Positions 10,936 to 12,702 of a stretch of 12,702 bases of DNA are shown here, piece after piece. Numbering within the stretch: the first letter of the stretch is position 1; every line of letters starts with the position of its first letter. The position numbers and the translations under genes were made by a program. The notes beneath the pieces were generated by a model. That model searched no databases, was not told the origin of the DNA, and saw only the letters and a list, made by a program, of their open reading frames with translations. Where the stretch lies: assembly GCA_026770585.1 (NCBI GenBank), contig MU646309.1, positions 520,079-532,780 on the forward strand. Reading direction: 5' to 3'. This stretch comes from Baffinella frigidus (taxonomy: Eukaryota; Cryptophyceae; Cryptomonadales; Baffinellaceae).

Positions 10936-11052
10936 CAGGGGTACCTCGCTCATAAGAAACCGCCGCCCCCCTAGGACCACCATAGGGCCCTAAGCATAGG
11001 CCTACTGTAGGGTCCAATGGGGGCGCAGTTTCTGATGAGCGAGGTACCCCTG
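10936..11052 (+). mobile_element. 117-bp TIR element with TA flanks, copy 2
   Basis: CAGGGGTACCTCGCTCATAA at the left, TGATGAGCGAGGTACCCCTG at the right, TA on both sides. Same length and arms as 8616-8732; the near-palindromic centre reads in the opposite sense, suggesting inverted orientation. Confidence 0.85.
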
Positions 11053-11080
11053 TACCTGGACCAGTCAGGTCCACCTCGTA

Positions 11081-11185
11081 CAGGGGTATCTGGGCGATCC
11101 TTTGAGTGGCCAGTAGGCTCATACGCCCTACCGTAGAGCCCTAGGACCTGCCTAGGACCTCTTGGCGGTTAATTTTGTACCCCTG
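11081..11185 (+). mobile_element. 105-bp element with CAGGGGTA ends and TA flanks
   Basis: CAGGGGTA at the left and TACCCCTG at the right with TA on both sides. Only the terminal 8 bp match the 117-bp family; the interior carries CCCTACCGTAGAGCCCTAGG. Probably a relative mobilised by the same source. Confidence 0.65.
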
Positions 11186-11292
11186 TATTCTCTCGGTGAC
11201 GAGCCAGGAGTCGAGATGGGAGGAGGCAGGGGGGCCTAGGCCCTAACAGCACCCCGCAGGGATAGCCCTACCGTAAGACCCTTAAGTGGCGA

Positions 11293-11312
11293 GCTGGTCA
11301 AATTTGACCAGC
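11293..11312. repeat. 20-bp perfect palindrome
   Basis: GCTGGTCAAATTTGACCAGC shares TGGTCAAA..TTTGACCA with the palindrome at 299-316, although the two lie 11 kb apart. Confidence 0.8.
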
Positions 11313-11385
11313 AAGAGGTCCTAGAAGGTCCTAGTGCCCTACATACGCGAGAAACCCCTGCAATTCCCACTTCCAGGGACGGGTC

Positions 11386-11607
11386 TGTCCCTGGACTCCG
11401 TCCTCACACAGTGTTAATGCGAAAAGCTGACGCCAGCGAGGTACTTTACGACCTACGGATTGCCTACAGTAGGAGCCCCCCCTTTAAAAGTCCTTTTTGT
11501 TTTAAACGTCGTAGGAAGGGGGGCTTCTACCGTACGCAATCCGTAAGCTGTAAGTACCTCGCTGGCGTTAGCTTTTTGCATGGGTGTAAGGACAAAGTCC
11601 AGGGACA
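11386..11607 (+). mobile_element. 222-bp near-complete foldback element
   Basis: TGTCCCTGGACTCCGTCCTC at the left mirrors GAGGACAAAG-type sequence ending GTCCAGGGACA at the right. Further in, TGACGCCAGCGAGGTACTT mirrors AAGTACCTCGCTGGCGTTA, then CCTACGGATTGCCTACAGTA mirrors CTACCGTACGCAATCCGTA. Nearly the whole element can fold into one long hairpin. Confidence 0.85.
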
Positions 11608-11690
11608 AAGGCTAGACCTGCGGATATCCTGACCGGCAAAGCCCTTTGGATTCGCTCAAGACAATCCTGGCACGCCTCAGCCCCGGACAC

Positions 11691-11862
11691 CCACACGAGG
11701 CTAACAAGGCGAACAGAATAAATGGACGTTTTAGGGTTTTGTGGGAGAAGCTACACGGAAAGCGTGCAGGTACGTGACCCATGTGCTGACTTTTGGCGTG
11801 TTTTCTGGGCAACAATCCAATAATTGACTTAAGAATCTGTTCGCATGGATAGCCTCGTGTGG
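11691..11862 (-). mobile_element. 172-bp TIR element, CCACACGAGGCTA family, copy B
   Basis: Reverse-orientation copy of 1591-1761. CCACACGAGGCTA and TAGCCTCGTGTGG ends are both intact, and the interior is colinear after reverse complementing. Confidence 0.85.
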
Positions 11863-11926
11863 ACAGACCTCTTTTATCAAAAAAAAACTTGTATTCAGCA
11901 ACCTGGCCACTTGACATCCCCTCCCC

Positions 11927-11992
11927 ACTTATCAGCCATCTAAACTATTCGAACTAGAATCTTGTCCATTTGCTTTGGATTCTGACCGCGTT
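11927..11992 (+). mobile_element. Partial CACTTAGCAGC-family element
   Basis: CCACTTATCAGCCATCTAAAC through ACTAGAATCTTGTCCATTTG matches the left half of 2784-2920. The right TIR is missing. Confidence 0.65.
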
Positions 11993-12088
11993 TCCTCTGT
12001 GAGCTTAACGATGGGATACCATATGGGCCTTCAGCCGACTTGTGGTCCTGGTGTGTGTGAGAGCATGGGAGCGATGTCGCATACCTGT

Positions 12089-12293
12089 AGGTCCTTTAGG
12101 TTCTTCGAGCTCCCAACACAGGAGGACAACGGGAACTTGTTCTTCACATGACCGATGAGGATACCCTTTAGCCGGTTTCTGCCGCGATCCTATGTACGGG
12201 GGGGCTGATGTGATCCGGAAGGAAGCATGGCCTTTCTACAGAACCAGTTCCGGTGTCCGCCTATGTTGGGAGCTGGAGGAACCTGAAGGACCT
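12089..12293 (+). mobile_element. 205-bp TIR element, AGGTCCTTTAGG family, complete
   Basis: AGGTCCTTTAGGTTCTTCGA continues to about 12145 and is mirrored by 12240-12293 with mismatches, a TIR of about 55 bp around a 95-bp centre. Partial copies lie at 6811, 9420 and 12593. It has no coding frame. Confidence 0.8.
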
Positions 12294-12296
12294 TTA

Positions 12297-12320
12297 CCAC
12301 GCCAGAGCCGAGGAAGGGGT
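12297..12320 (+). mobile_element. Left end of CCACGCCAGA family
   Basis: CCACGCCAGAGCCGAGGAAG followed by GGGT matches the family ends at 4857 and 5671 (reverse complement). TTTTGCGACCCTTTC at about 12468 may be a remnant of the other end. Confidence 0.4.
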
Positions 12321-12592
12321 AGGCTTTTACAGGCCTATACTACCCCCCTCGAATTTGTACCAGGACGTGACGCCCGTGAAGTCAGTTGACTTTAAAAAAA
12401 AGAATCGTGATGGGTCCCAGGACTAATCAGGTCCTTTAGAAGGACTCATCCCGTCCTTTTGCGACCCTTTCTCCTCAAATCTTCTGCACGTCCTTCCTGG
12501 ACACGTTGCTGACAGACATTTCGGGATCTAGACCTTGCGATTCAGAAAAATATTGTGGACGTGACAGCTTCCTCAACACCCAGGGGCCCTTT
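12321..12592. other. No supported gene
   Basis: TCAGGTCCTTTAGAAGGACT near 12428 is a small inverted repeat echoing the AGGTCCTTTAG ends. No exon block is recognised. Confidence 0.35.
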
Positions 12593-12702
12593 AGGTCCTT
12601 TAGGTTTTAATTTCTCCCAACATATGCCAACGACACGCCCTTCCGTAGAAAGGACTGCAAAGAAAGCATGTTTGCTTTCGGATCGCGTTTCGCTCTCCAG
12701 TG
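12593..12702 (+). mobile_element. AGGTCCTTTAGG-family element, cut by window end
   Basis: AGGTCCTTTAGGTTTTAATT..CCCAACATATG..TAGAAAGGACTGC..GGATCGCG corresponds to the reverse complement of the right half of 12089-12293. It continues past the window. Confidence 0.6.

Noticed and set aside
1591-11862. Autonomous transposase in the TIR elements
   Set aside because: All complete elements are 105-222 bp and none holds a conserved frame.

Overview
This is nuclear DNA from a eukaryote. It has no prokaryote-style gene layout and no open frame above about 146 codons. Its coding potential lies in short blocks bounded by GT and AG splice signals. Long degenerate CCCTAAA arrays suggest a plant-type telomere repeat, as in green algae and plants, dinoflagellates, chromerids, cryptophytes and some apicomplexans. 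An alga or alga-related alveolate is my best guess; the sequence does not settle the taxon. I recognise no named gene.

Layout. 1-1323: duplicated exons (motifs PTPGEG, HDDDAWA, DWNCEDPEEDD) separated by telomere-like arrays. 1324-2560: a duplicated VVRLENAALKA exon, each copy followed by a different terminal-inverted-repeat (TIR) element, then three copies of a WRGELP..LLKEAG exon, one of them inside a TIR element. 2671-3965: copies of a KLAPF exon and three copies of a KGQKFEFDPNFDPG exon separated by TIR elements. 4114-6460: more TIR elements, more telomere-array introns, and acidic exons (FSDEKEFDDAEP, SDSEEGEGEG). 6508-8570: dispersed repeats, RYDPHFERPDP exons with two nearly identical introns, and the exons MTLDQKLEASREGF and YIDEDGELVIVDPND. 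8600-12702: mostly foldback elements and microsatellites, with three copies of a PGERDAMAGRL block.

Readable exons are on the + strand and acidic, rich in D, E, P and G. Several copy pairs differ mainly at third codon positions, which supports coding. They may belong to one repeat-built multi-exon gene, to several paralogous genes, or to decayed duplicates; without transcripts I cannot say which. Because frames are inferred from splice signals and copy comparison, each exon is listed separately.

The notable content is the traffic between exons, introns and mobile DNA. At least seven families of short non-autonomous TIR or foldback elements are present, several in two or more copies, and many lie just inside putative introns. 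One TIR element contains an exon with its splice acceptor (Pack-MITE-like). Two introns in one cluster are about 98% identical over about 105 bp (introner-like). Several putative introns consist almost wholly of telomere-like repeat whose first bases form the 5' splice site. A palindromic core, CCCTACGGTAGGC-N-CCGTAGGG or close variants, recurs in otherwise unrelated elements.
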